A stretch of DNA of 64,000 bases from Anthonomus grandis grandis (taxonomy: Eukaryota > Arthropoda > Insecta > Coleoptera > Curculionidae), in NCBI RefSeq assembly GCF_022605725.1, contig NC_065549.1:18195614-18259613 (forward strand). Reading direction: 5' to 3'. This document shows, piece by piece, positions 25,201 through 40,200 of this stretch. Position numbers and translations under genes: made by a program. Under the pieces are notes generated by a model, which saw only the letters and a program-made list of their open reading frames with translations, made no database searches and was not told where the DNA came from. How positions within the stretch are numbered: the stretch's first letter is position 1; the number at the start of each line of letters is the position of its first letter.

Positions 25201-28200
25201 AATAGGCCGGCGAAACACTGGCGACAGAAATATTAACTTTATCGTCTTGTGTGAGAAAAGTTACCTGGAAAGTAGTTTTTCTTTTAACTGGGTGAACTCT
25301 TTTATATTTTAGGTCCCCGTGCAAAATACCGGAGATAGTAGGGAAAGGATACGGCGATTTGCTTTTGACTATTGTTTTTCCGAAGATACTAGTCAGGAAG
25401 AAGTAAGTAAACCAATAATAATCTTATTATTTTTACGCAAAATTAACCGACCTAAAGAGTCATAATCATTATATAATCATTAATAATGTTTTATTAGAAT
25501 CCCATCTATTTCTTTTTTTTGTCAATCTAAACATCCAGAATTTGAAACTAGTGTTGATATTTAAAAAATAACATACATATTTGTGGCAAATTTCTTTCTT
25601 TGGTGCCCAAATACTTATGCACTAATATGCAATAGAAAGTGCAAAGAAAAATAGTGTCATCCTACCGAGTTTTTTCCATCTCTGGACTGAATATGACTAT
25701 CTGTATAATGATAAATTTTTTTTTTTAAGTGATGACAAAACACTCTAAAAAATATAATTTTTTTGTGACATGAAATGATAAGAAAAAAAAATTACACAAA
25801 AAAAATCATTTATATAACAAAAATTTAACAAATTAAATCATAATAGGAACATAAACTTATAAATAATTGTAATAAACATTCTGATTTAAACTTACTTTAT
25901 GGTACAAAGAATGATACAACGGTATACTATACTTGCAATATTTCTTGACTAGGACATGCTTGGGTATATCGCAAGAAAAACATGAATAAACAAACATTCG
26001 TCGAATAGTCTGCAAATTTTCTAAAAGCTCCTACCTAATTAAATATTTCCAAAACATCCTCAATAACTCTTTATATAATTTTTTTGGGGATTTTAGTTGA
26101 ATTTACATATATAGGATACTCTTTCTTTTTTATCTTAGCAGATTAGACAGTAAATTAGTTAAATAAATTATGTGTGAAATAGAGAGGAAGAAATTTACTG
26201 GAAACTAGGAGGTATCAAAACACTGATACTGTTTCGGAGATTTGGAGTATGTAATTATATGTTTTCAATCTATACAGATTATACATTATAAAAGAATTTC
26301 GTTTTCGCCGATGTGATACATCCCTTAACAGCTAAGCAACTTAATTTTTACTAAAAGAAACAAATGTCTTGTCCACAGTTCCCGAAACAAAATGTCAAGA
26401 AGCTAAACTAATTTATTCGTATTTGAAAGATCGCTATCGCGAGCGCCAGCGATTTCCAAATATTTGTGTTTCCAACAACTGTGAAATTTAAACGGTCCGT
26501 TGGCTAATAGACTTTACTAGTAAAATTAACTTCTATAAAATTAAGAATTTCTACTTTCGTTTCTAAATTTAAGATACGCTGCAATAAATTTAGCATTTTA
26601 CAAAATTTAAACAAAAAAAAAATTTAATATTTTTTAATGAATTTTCCTAGTTATTCCAAACCATAGAAGATATTGTGGGGACCTCGCTGAAAAATCGTAA
26701 CCACTCCTGCGTCTTGGCGTATGGACAGACGTCTTCAGGAAAGACTCATACCATGATGGGATTTCCCCATGATCCTGGCCTTACACCCAGGCTCTGCAGG
26801 AGGATATTCAAATATTTCGAGGAGGGAACTTCTAGTAGTGAGACTGGAAGGTTACAGGTGACTGTAAGGTTAGATATCTTATTATTATAAAATATAATAA
26901 TAATTAACAATTTAATAACAATAATAATAAACAATTTTTATCTATTAAAGTTCAATCCATATCTCAACATTATCGTTATTTATTGGAAATTAAGGCATAT
27001 TGGTAGGCAAGAAGATGCCAATTCTCCACCAACATTTGTTAAACATACTTAAAATTAAGAGTAAATATACATATAAAAAACAGATAAAAGAGATACATTA
27101 TAAAACTAACAATAAAGATATGTACACAAAAGGTCTATCATTTCAACATGAATATTTGCAGTTTAGCGTTTTAAATAGCTCGTATTATATTATGAAAGAG
27201 ACTTCTACATAAAGAATGTGAAAAGAAAGCAAGCTAATAAGACTTGAAAAACTAATTTAGCGATCAGATAACAAAGAGACGTTTACCTATACATCAAGTA
27301 GTGTATTTCATCTACAAATAAAATGTACCCAAGCTTAAACCTACCGACTTTGATTCAGATAGAGAGTATTAAACAAGTTTATTTTAAATATATTAACAGA
27401 TAAAGAAACATGCACTGCATTTATAGCCGTGGTCGCATTATAGATAAAAGATCTTTTAAAAATTTCTTTCTTTTACTTTGAAATAATTATGGTGTTTCTG
27501 TGTCTTAAATTGAAGTTATGGACTTCGATGCGCAGAAAAGAAAGCATATTAAAAAAATATTTAGGTAGCTTTTTCTTGATTATTTGGAAAAAAACACTTT
27601 TTTGTAATGATAATATATTTTGCTTATTCAACCATTTAAGTTTGAGAGATTGGTATAGGACGAGAAATACCAAAAACTAACCTTAAACATCTATTTTAGA
27701 CTTTCTGAACCGTTTTTTGGTCAATTTAATTCAAACAAGGACTATCTATACTCAGAACTGCAAAAATTCCTGGCAAGGTATTCTTTATGTGCATAAATTA
27801 TTTTAAGTGCATCCTAAGCTCTTCTGAATAATAATGTGTTCCTTGAAGGACAACTTTTCATCTAAAAACACATCAAGCTTTTGCAGGTTGTCTTCGCCGG
27901 AATCAAATCACCCCAATTAGGTAATGTTAGGACTATCATGAGGAAGATACTTTTTACCGAATACATAAAAAACGATTTTTATGCATTGATCTTTAGAGAG
28001 TCATCGCTAGATTTAAGGAAAATGTTATGGAAATGAGAATTTATATTATCTAAATCTTTGTTTAGCATATTCCAAACAGCGGCGACAACAAACTTTTTAA
28101 AAAAAATGGTGTCTGATGATTATTTATCTTTTATATACTAGGTTATGTGAAATATCCGTCACTGTCAATCAAAAATATTGGTTTGTCAACTTGTTCTTGA

Positions 28201-31200
28201 AAGTTATTTCGAAAAGTGTTAGATAATGCCTAAAAAAAGATATAATAGGTATAATGAACAATCGCAGCTGATGATTTCAAATATATTGGCTTTTTTTCAA
28301 CTGGAAAAGGAACAAGTCCGAAACGGAATTGCACTTCAAATTGAGAATGTGATACAGCGAGCCGCAGATGCAACAAAATTGAGCACAATAACAATCGCAA
28401 ATATAAAGAAGAATGGGATAAAATCAGATCAGGATTACGCAGCCCGTATATCTTCCAAGCCAAAGACAGCAAAAACCAAAATTACAGCAGATTTGAAACA
28501 TAAAATTCGGGACACAATTTATTCTATGTACGCCAGAAAAGAATATGTAATATTGGCAACAGTAAGAAAAAAGTTCAGCGAAGAAATTGAATATTTTGAG
28601 TTTTCCATTGACTCCTTAAGAAGATGGATCAATAGTATAGGCTTCAAGTGGAAAAAATTAAATAACAGAAAATATTTGATGGACTTGCCAAATATTGTTC
28701 ATAAAAAAATCAATTTTTTAAGGGAGTATATCAAAAATAGAAATGTAGGTCCGGAAGGTTTTACTCTAGTTTTCATTGACGAGACGTGGATTTTTAGCAA
28801 GGGATCATTTCGTAGCTGGCAAGATGACACTAAGTACATGGATTTAAGGAAAAACAGTGAAGGTAAAAATTATCTGGTTATCTTTTTAGATTTTTTTTAA
28901 TAAAAACTATTGCCCTTGGGGGCCCTCTAACTTCATAATTTCATCTGTTTCAAGTTTCATATAATTTCTCTCTAAGACAATATGAGGGAATTTAACTCCA
29001 TACACTACTCGCATGTGCATGGAACATTACTTATTAATTATATTAAATTTATGTTCTGGAAGAATTATTTCTAAAAGAAGAGAATTGAATTATCTTTTAT
29101 TTTTAAGGTCAGGAAAAACTTCGAAAACTGGTTTAAAACTCAGCTGGTTCCAAATCGTCCCCCAAAGTCATTTATAATCATGGACAATGCAAGTTACCAT
29201 TCTGGTTTATTAGAAGAAATCCCGAGAAAATCTTGGACAAAGCAGAGACTGACCGAATGGTTGAAGAAGATATTGGCTTTCCAGAAAAAGCCATGAAACA
29301 TAAAATATGGAGTATTGCACGCAGAAACTGCCCTAGTGAAAAAAAGTACTTTCTTGATGAATATGTTAAACCTTTAGGACACAAAATTTTGCGACTGCCA
29401 CCATATCATTGCCAATTTAATGCAATTGAAATGGTATGGTCGGAATGTAAGCGAAAATATGATCAATATATTTCCAATTTTAAGGGGTCACCTTCAGAAG
29501 TTCTGACTACATGGGAAAGGGTAATAAACGAAATTTCTATAAATCATTGGCAAAAATGTTTTTCATACAAAAAAGGTAATTGAAAAGGCTTCGGAGGCAA
29601 TACAAGTGTGTGATGCCTATGACATTCTGCCACTTGTGATTACGACTGACGAAGACGACGATGACGAAGACAATATCTCTAATTTAAGTTCTGACTCTGA
29701 CAATACTGACGAGATTGATTAAGCTTTTTTTGTTCTAGCAAATTTTATTTTATGATCGTCGTTTAAGCATTCAATCATATCGTTGCAATTTCATTAACTT
29801 GGTAATGCAATATGGCGTGTTTTGAGTTTGTATGTTTTATTTTTTGGAATGGTATTTTCATTTTAATGTGTTAACATATTCCTTCAAGCAGCATTTTTTT
29901 CATAAACAAGAAAATAAATTGTCAGTATTTAAATTTTTCCCAGTGAGTTAAAATAATTTTATACCATTATTCCCAATTTTTGTAAGCTCGGTTTTGTTAC
30001 GTCTACTGCTCGTGCCGAATTCTACTTTTCAAATATGTTGTAGATTTGGTTTTTGCGGTCTTTTGCTTGGAAAATATATGAGCAGCGTAATGCTGATCTG
30101 ATTTTATCCCATTCTTCTTTATATTTGCGATCGTTGTTGTGCTCAATTTTGATGCATCTGCGGCTCGCTCTATCACATTCTTAATTTGAAGTGCAATTCC
30201 GTTTCAGACTTGTTGTTTATGTTCCATTATTTATGAATAATTATAATAATATTTGTTAATTGTTAAGTTTGTTAATAATACAATAAATACTACAAGATTT
30301 TTTTAAATTTTTTGGGAATGAAAGAATATACACGAATATTAAATATAATAATATGCTGCTAAAATAAATCATTTGTGAATTTCTGAACGCATAAAAATAC
30401 ATAGCAGACTATTAATTTCTGAAGGCGATGGTAAAGTTTCTAACCTAATATTGATTGGCAAAAATATCTACGCCATACGTTTTTTCTCACCTGGATGACG
30501 TAACTACAAATGGGTATAATTTCGACTTTATTACCGCATTGTATATTGTATTCGGATCTATCAAATGAATTATAAGTTTACGCTTCGTCAGCATAAGAAT
30601 AATATTTGCAAAACTTTATGCAAGAATAAAATCCGGAAGTATAAAAAATATACAAGAAAGGTCCCAGAATACTACCTCTTGGAACTGTGTTCAACTGGAA
30701 CTTCACGTGAAACTATTACACAATCTAAGCTGCTGTGTTCTGCCAGGGCGATAAGACGACAAAAAAAATGCTTTTACATAATCAAGTAGCACAAATATCG
30801 GGACTTTACTTTTGGTCCAATAACTATCAAATACCACGGCCATTGCTGTTACACAAGAAACCCGATCGATATACTGGTTTGCAGGAAGTATATTAAATTT
30901 GTAAGTAGAAGTCCATTCAAGTTGAGTGGCGATAATATAGCGGGTTGGAAAGGGCTGGTTGGAATTTGCAGATTTTTAATTTGTTCCCAAGCATTCTGAT
31001 ATATTAGACCACTATTTACCAAATACGCCAAAACAGTCGTGAGATAACGTGGATTACAAGCTAGTTCTGGACTGTAAAAAATTTCTTCATAAAAAAGACT
31101 GTATAAAAGGGACTGCTGAAGGAGGATTGTAGCGTTCAGTTAACAGTGAATAGTTAAACGGTAATGGTTGGTAACGAGCTAGACTGGTATCAGCTACATT

Positions 31201-34200
31201 GCCGATAGGCTCTGAACCAAGAATAGACATAGCTAAACATATAACTGTCGCATACAGAGTCTGCTCAAAAGCAAGACACTTCTGAGATGGAAGAAAGCAC
31301 CTGGTATAAGATACTCAAAGGCTAAGGTACATAAAGGTGGGTAGACCGCTGCCTGTCTTACAAGATAATACTGCACCTTCAGAGACGGGTCTTTAAACTG
31401 TGCTGGTACTTAAGACGCTGTCTCCACACCCTATAGGTATTGCGGACAACTCGGAGTGCCGTTGCTATTGGGAGAAGAAAGAAACTACAGATCGGGGAAT
31501 GCCCAGCACTAACACACTAGCTTAGCTCAGCGACATAAAGCTATTGGCATCTGGTAAGCCTTGATGAGCTTTGACGAAGACCTGTCACGAAGACCGAATG
31601 CACAATGACCCTCTTGGCTGCTCACTCTTCCCAAATTCAAATGGATATTGATAAGAATATTTTCATTATTTTCACCAAATGAATAGGTGTTATTAAATGT
31701 AGGTTATAAAAAGTAAATGTGACTTCATCTAGCAATCTTTTAAATGACTTGACGGATATATATAAGATAAATCCTTGTACGTGCATCATTGGAATTTTTC
31801 AATTCAATAAACATATCAAATGAGGAATGCAAGCAATTTTATTTTGGTACAATGCCAATTAGAACATATGCCATTAACTGTATTACTCTGGACTTGATTC
31901 CGCTGAACTGTTGATCAAAAACTGTACACATATGAGTATGATTTGACGTTAATGAAGGTGTGGAATAAAAATCATATGAGTATCATGATTCTAATCAATA
32001 AAAGATGCATTTTAGAGAAAGAATATATTATTCTCTACAATTTCTTTTCAACCTTCGTCAAACACAAAAAAAAGCTTTCTGGACGATGAAAATCTAATGA
32101 GTATGATAATTCAATCAACAAAAGATGCATTTTAGAGCAAGAATACATAATTATTAACAATATCTTTTTAAGAAAAATAAAGATACAACAAAAGAAGGCT
32201 CGAAGCATACAGGTTTCAGAAGTAATGGAAATGACCTATGTCTGGCATTCCTATATGGCCTAAAATATTGGACCAAAGAAACACATTATAACTACTGGGT
32301 TGAAATAATAAGGTAAGGCCACAGCAAAAGGATGTTGTGTAAAATTATAAAAGAAATCAATGCACAATAAGGAAATACCAGCTGTATTGAATGAGAATAT
32401 ATTATGATAAAAAAAGTTTAAAAAAGAAGAAAAAATAGGAATGCTATTTTACCTAAAAAATTATTGACCTCAGTTCGAATTAGGATGACCTTACCCTGTT
32501 ATTAAATTTAATTAATTAAAGCTGTTGACCTACAATGTTCTAAATTTTTTGCAAATATTAAATGTAGCTTTTTGCCCATAATTCCTATCAACTTTGTGTA
32601 TTCATAAAATGTTTTCTCAGGCCCTTCCTTGTCTTATATAGGTAATCTTTCAATATAATTTTGACTGACGTTAAACTCTGTCTAAAAGTGGATTTGCTCC
32701 TGTAGGAAAATAGAGTAGATGTGATAAATCCCATTAATTAAATGAAATATTAAAAAAGTTATTTTTGTAAGGAATTTACAGGAGAAAGATTCTCAAGTAC
32801 AACTACATTACAACAACAACTACACTATCTTCTTTTACCTAACAACTTCCTTTGTACTTTTTTAGTGACATATTTGTTGTTCAATAAGTGAGATTGAAGC
32901 ATCACCTAAGGTTGGAACAAACTTTTATCTACTTTTCTTCGCAAATTTCTAATCTTTCAATTTATATTTTAATTCAGCTTTTTTGGGTTTTAAAATTAAA
33001 ATGATTTCTCCATGTTGTTCAATTTTCATTGGTCTAATTCTACTAGAAGCAACAGAAATGCACATAATTAAATATAAAATTATCAACTAAATAGAATAGA
33101 TCTTCTATAGACTATGTGATAAGTTCGATGCGAGAGCTCTTCACTTATTGATTAGAGAACACCTACTGGAGGAAGCATACAGGAGGCGACTGCAGGCCAA
33201 AAAAGCCACAAAAATAAATAACCTCCTCAATTAGAAACTAGAGGATACAGTATTCTTATTAGCTGCAGTATCATGCATTAGTGAGACCTCATCCTATTGT
33301 GGTATTTAAGAAATCAATCGCATTGCTACGCGATTAACTATTGACGTTAATCAGGTGAATCTGTAATAGATTTATTAAATAAATTTATTAAGTGTAAAGC
33401 TTCATAAGATATTCCTCTTCATCTTCTTTCGTTTTGTATACATGCAGACAAAAAAAATCAAATTATCCTAATTTAGACTTGAATTTAGTATGCAAATCGT
33501 TTTTCAGCAAAATGAATTTAATTTTCAGTGAATTTTACTGATATTTGATTCCACACCGTCCTCTTACTAGTTTATTATTTTTAAAAAAGAATTACAAAAA
33601 TCAATTGCAAAAAAAAAATATATGTGATTTATAAAGCTCTTTCACCGTCTTTGCTAAATAAAAAATATTTGGGACTGGATACCTACAAAGTGACATCTAG
33701 AGAGCATGTTTTAATCTTTTTTTTATATGCATAACGTTTTAGTATCCTACGGTAAAGCCAGAAATCAAATTTGATTATTAAGATCTGATGATACTAACCC
33801 TTAGGGTCTCTGTATCTGTCTCTGTATTTAATTAGGTCTTAGACCTAATTAGATACAATAAATATTCTAACTAAAATAAATAAACTTATTACGATTTCAT
33901 TGCCATCCTCTATTCGCTTTCGCACAACTCAAATTGAAAAAGTTTCTGTTTTGTAAGATTACCTCTACGTAACACCGAAACCACTAAGTTTAAATTAATG
34001 TTCGATTATTCTCAGTTCATGGGAATAACGACAGGTGGTATTAGGCGATAACATTCTAACAACATATGGCAATTATGTATTAACAAAACAATTGTTTATA
34101 TTATTATTACAATATACCACATGCAATGACCTAATTTATAATTCTGGTAAAACAAGTTCTCAAAAGATGTATAGGTAACTTGCAAAACTATGGGAAAACA

Positions 34201-37200
34201 TTTTTGCACAATAGTATCTGTCTAACAATGAAAAACTAAGCCGAGGCGGAAATAGACCTTTAGAGTTTCAGGTTTAAATGGGCTTTTCAGTTATTACGTT
34301 TTCGTGCGGCCGGGGTGTAAGAAGTGTTTTAAAACTTTTTTAAGAGCGAGGAACACGCGATTTAGGATTGTTTTTGAAAATTTAGACGGCTTATTTAACA
34401 AACTTGGAAATTGGGATACGAATGAGTGACAAATTTGACAATTGTGTTTTTTTATTTTTACATAGTTTGGTTTAGTGAGTGATTAATGTTCACAATCGAT
34501 GGTTATTAAAAGCCTATTTAGGATATATGGAACAATAGTAGAATGGTAATTTTGAAAATTTTTTAGTAAAAAAATAATCTAATATCTAGGTGAGATTTTA
34601 TTAGGAAAGATTAATATTTATATATATATTATTTCGATATAGATACACTCTTATGTTAATACATAAAACTCTTTACATGTGTACACAAACACATGTCAGT
34701 TTATTATAATACTACATATTAAAAAATTAGAATAACAACATTTAAAGACTAAAAGCTTTAAAGACAACTTTGGTTTAAATCGTATGTGATTCCTCCAAGA
34801 CTACTCATTAATCTATTTATTTATTTATTCAACTACGGGAAAACCCCATTAACTAACACAATAAATGAATAAATCAATATAAAAATAACACAGTTAAGCT
34901 ATACATATATTAAAAATTAAAAATCATTAACATATAACTACTAAGAAGTTAAAACAAAACTTATTTACAATATAAATATATTATTTTTTATTTGTCTCAA
35001 AGATACATAGACGACATCAACTTTCAATTTATTTAGTAAATACATACAGTGAACGGCAAAAATATGAAACAAATTCAATTGATTGTTGATTAATCTTTTT
35101 GGTTGCGCATTTTTTTCAACAAAAAATTTGTATACAGGGTGTCTCATGTAGCCGTGGTCAATATCAACTTTCTTTTCGTCATTTATTTTTTATTAAATTT
35201 ATTCCATATTTTTGCCGGTCATCATATCTATACATTACATAGATTGTGTGCATTATACATACGGTGCAATAATATGTTATAAATAGGTTTATGACGAAAC
35301 GCCAAATAATTAGATTCAAAGATAGTACTAAATGCTAATTTTTTATAATATATCTGGAGCAATAAATTATTCCATTAACAATTTAAAAATTAACAATTCC
35401 ACCAAACATACCACGACGGTATTTTAAAAAGGATAATTGATAAATTGCTCTTCAATATTTGTGTAGACTTTACTTATGAACAAATTCCAATACCAACATA
35501 GGACATATCCCTATGCTGCAAGTAAAATCTGTATTGTAAGTAAAGTAAGTAGGTATTCCGTTACTTATAGTAAAAATCAATTTAGAAAATACTCTCTCAC
35601 ACGCTCACAAATTGAAAAAAAGAAGAAAATAGACTAATTCATTAAATGATTAAAAGAAATATGAACTCAAACCTTTACCGAGACCTTAATCGATTTAACT
35701 TAATTTAAGTTCAATAAGTTTTTTTTTCGTTTTTTAGGCTTGCGCTTGGGATACTTACACCAATACGTTTTAAATACAATAAATTACTTGAGGTATAATA
35801 GATTTTTTTTATATATACCCAGGAGCTGAGGTTTAATCTATTAATCTCTGAGCTCGATTCTTCTTTTTAATATCTTACCTTTGTTATGAATATTGAAATT
35901 GAAAACGATAAGAAAACCTAGTTATTTAATAACAATAACTAATTTGAACCAACGTTTCGATAGTTATAGTTTCGATAGTTCTATCTACTACCGTTATCAA
36001 GGTAAATAAAGTTAAATTAAATTAAATATATGAAAAAAATATACTTATCTTTTTAATCTCTCGTCTGCACTCCCTTTAAAATTCCTTCTTAACTCGACAA
36101 TAATTAAAATCCTTTTTTTATAAATTGACGGTTGATTAATAGCTTGACTAACTGTTTCGAAAAATTCAAAGGTTCCTTCTTTTAAAATTAAAGGGCCTCT
36201 TGCAGACCACAGCATGTAAGAAAGTACTGTGAGAGAGCAGGCACACAAGGAAGACTGCATTATTTCAACAGAGCTTGCACTAAACTGATAATATTTAAGT
36301 TCATGAATTAGCAGGTCAGGTAAAATACATTCAAAAGCTTGGCATAGGTCACAGTACTTTTACCCTCAAAAGCATCAGGTACAGTCGATACAGAATACTA
36401 AATCCATTATACCCGAAACAGTATTGTGCTAAATCTGCCCTAAATCCCAAATTGCCGATCAGTAAGCAGACTAGCCTATTTCAGATATTCAACAATTCTT
36501 TTGGTAATGCACATAAAAAATTTTGTACTTAAAAGATTCTCTCAATAAAACTTTAACAGAGAAACTAAAGTTTCTCTGTTAAAGTTTTATCTCTTCGGTC
36601 ATAACACTCAGTTCCTCTATGTATTTGGTAAAGTAGAAATTGTTGATATATACACAATCTTATGCCTATATTTGTAAAGGTTCGCAGTCAATCCAGTGAA
36701 AGTAATTTCAGATTTTCGTACAGGCTTTATCTAATACTATTACACTAACTAACATTTTTCACATCTAGTCTAACTTCTATTAGCTCTTGACAAACTTTCA
36801 ATGCTTTAGACATTTGTTTTTCCGATGATTCCTCACAGTAATTAGTAGGTAAAGGTTTTTTAGACTTTCTTATAGGATATTCAGGACTATTTTAGTAACT
36901 GGAAACGCTCGTACTGGTTCTAACTGCTATTGACTCCTGATCAACACCTCAAGATCATCTTATTCCCTTTCAGGATGAAATACAGTCTATTTTTGATAGT
37001 TCCTTGATAACTTGAAAGGATTCAACCCAATATAACTCCCCTCCTCTTTTCTGAGAAGGTTACCAAATATTACTCTTAAAAAATTTACAAATAATTGTTT
37101 GTTTAGATAAAAGGTTCTAGGCTATATCTTAGTGGAAAAAAAAAGGTCCGAAAGGTTCACTTCTAGAACACGTCGATTTTAAAGAATTAGACTCTTGGAT

Positions 37201-40200
37201 AACTGTATCCAGGAATAAAAGTTTTTTCGTAGGAAACTTGAAACTCACGCATAGACAAATAAATGGTGCAGATATAGATACCAAAATAGGGATTTCAATT
37301 CACACAACTTTGGAATCAATGTCTGAATACAACTTTCAGTTTCTGCAATTGTCAAGAAGTCATTCAACAGTTAGAAGATCTGGTTCTAATATGGCTTCGA
37401 GTGTCTATAATGAAGTCATCACTAAATCATTTTCTGGTCGGGAACTTTGCAGTCTTTACTTGTTTTAAGTCACTTTTTTGCAGTGTTGTTTTCAGACATT
37501 TTCTATAATAATTATTGATCTCTTCCCACGTGTACCTTCAATCTGCATTGGGATTATCAATTTGTTATTATAATTAGGCTTAGCAATATTTACTGGAATT
37601 TTTATGTTTTCGTGTAATCGTTTTTTAATCTAATATTTTCAGTTGTAGAGTAGATTTTTGGAATATACAAAGAAAAACTAAATGATCACGTATGATTGAC
37701 AGCATTATTAAACTGGGTTTCATCAGTTATAAAATTCCAGGACATATATTTTTTATCAAGTAAAAAAAATGTTTCTACAAACCTAAATTATGTGTCGAAC
37801 TATTTTTTTCTTTTATCTACTTTGAAAGCTGAAATATCAATTTGTTGGGCTGAGGGTTAGGATCCACCACGCATACACTACAGTTATTCATCATGCTTAT
37901 TATCTTGCGAAATGTCATCTTGTCAAGCGCATTTGAGTCTACATTCGGCATTTGTGGAGTTCTGTTTTTTCTTCTTTAATTTTTGGTTGAAAAACGAAAA
38001 AGTCTCATTTGAGTGTTTTTGTGAACTTAGTTTTACAAGTTTTTACTAAAACTTGTGCCGTTTGTGTCCCACTATGGGAAAAAAGACGATTTAAGCCGAT
38101 CTTTTCACAAGTAAATACCGATACTGTCATAACATCATATCAAGGGACAACCGTCATCATAAACGTAGAATAATAAAAGCTTATTAAGAAATGTACATAT
38201 AATAATTATAAAATATTTAATTTCCATAAAAATGCTTTTTATTAGATCCTTTACTCTAATGAAGTACCTTAAAAAAACACATAAAGTAAAATAAATAATT
38301 TATTGCAACTAATGTTTTATTTGTTGTCCATTTAATTCAATCCGTGCTTTGCAATGAACATTTCGGTTACAGGGTGTCTCGAATAGAAACTATGCCCCAA
38401 CATTAATTTTTAATGTGACTTCTTAGAAAGTAAGTAAACCTTATTATTTTCGAACAGTTTTTTATTTAAAAACCTACTTGAGATGCATTGAGAACCGATT
38501 AAATGGCCACCAACGCCACCGGATATAACCCCATTATATTTTTCTTATGGGGCAATTTAAAGTCCAAAGTTTTTGTGAATAGACCAAATAATGTTGATGA
38601 TTTAAAGCAAAGAATTCGACAAGAAATTAGACTAATCGATCACTAACAAGTGATAGAAAATATGCAATTGGAATTTTTTTATAGTTTTGACTTCAAAAAT
38701 GCATTGCAGTAAATGGATAACAAATTGAACTTCAGTTGCAATAAATATTCTATACATTTTTATTTTTTAATGTCGTATGTGTCATTTATCTAATACGTCA
38801 AATTTGACAAACCGTGAACTTTATGCATATGGTATGCTATTCAAAAAGTATTCATAATATATCGCAGAAATGTAAAATACCATGATACACAGAGTGTTCC
38901 ATTTAAAAAAAATAATGTTGACGCCATACTTTCAACCTGAGGTACCCTCTATTGAAAATTTTTAACGCAAAAAACGCCCAAGTGACAATGATAATCGACG
39001 TGTCCGAAAAATAAAAGAAGAAAAAAATACCTAAATTTTAAATGAATTTGTTCCCTTCATCGTGAACGCACTGTATAACATTTACCACGTTTACGCAAGC
39101 GCTATAATGCAGATGTTAATAAACTAGTTTAAACACTCCTCAAACGTTTTAAAGCCACTTGCGCGCTTTGGACTTGCAGGAGGGCTTTGGGTAGGACTTG
39201 GAATCTGTCCCCTAAGATTCTTCGCTGGATCTACTTATCTATTGTCAAATCTCTTCTCACATACCGGACTATCGATTGGTGGCTCTGCAGAAAAAGCAAA
39301 AATGCGAGCTCAACTAAATAGAGTATAACGCCTTACGTTATGCTTAGGCATGCGAACGGCCCCAACTAGAGCGCATAAGACAATGTTGAGCCTTCCGCCT
39401 CTGGATGTTATAGTGCAATAGCCTATATATCCTTGGTGAACTACGGGGCTGGTAAGACTGGTAATGCAAAACTCTGGTCACACTCCGTACAAGAATGTCC
39501 TCTCCTTTTAATAGGCACTGACTATATATCACCTGAGATAACGGATGGTAAGGGTTTCGTGACCCACTGCGGGCAGACATGAGTAGCAGGACTCTAATAA
39601 GTTTACATTGCTAAACAGATGGTCCCCCATCTGGTATACAGATGCCTCCATAATAAACATTAGAACTGGTGCAGGGTTCTGTGGTGAGGCTCCGTATACC
39701 AGCAGGGCAGCAATACTGCAATAGGGCAGTTGGGGAAGCACGCTACTGTTTTCCAAGCTAAGGTTTTGGCTGTATTAAAAACCGGACAGAAAATCCTGAA
39801 ATACAGAAATTGTCGACACCGTAATACAATCGCATCAATCTGCTCGGACAGCAGGGCTGTAATTAAGGCTATTACTGCCGAAAAGGTGAGATCCAAGATC
39901 CGACCGGAGTGCATAAAGGCCCTGGAGAAGCTGGTGAAGGTGAAATGCAGGGTTTGGCTTGTCTGGATGCCAAGCCACTGAGGCTATGCTTAAAACTAGA
40001 AAGCGGGCATCCTTGCTATACTTTGATTTGCGAAACAGCCGGTAGGCACCGAACATATAATCGGTATAGCCAAATGTATAGCTGTTGCATCAGATAGGCC
40101 ATCTGCCTGTCTTACCTGACAACTACTGCGCTTAAAGAGATGCAAAATTCAGCAAAGTTCGGCTTCTAACCAAACATTAGCATTTAAGATGTCATCTCCA

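Larger units (their letters stand above)
20744..25312. other. Kinesin intron 2
   Basis: About 4.6 kb. Holds a gypsy-like LTR remnant with primer site (22.9-23.2 kb) and an exact 31-bp direct repeat. 21.6-22.8 kb is less AT-rich and probably old repeat DNA, but no protein family was recognised. Confidence 0.45.

Noticed and set aside
33785..33830. CTGATGATACTAACCC as another hammerhead core
   Set aside because: No GAAAC box or complementary stem I follows, so only the 7-base core matches by chance.
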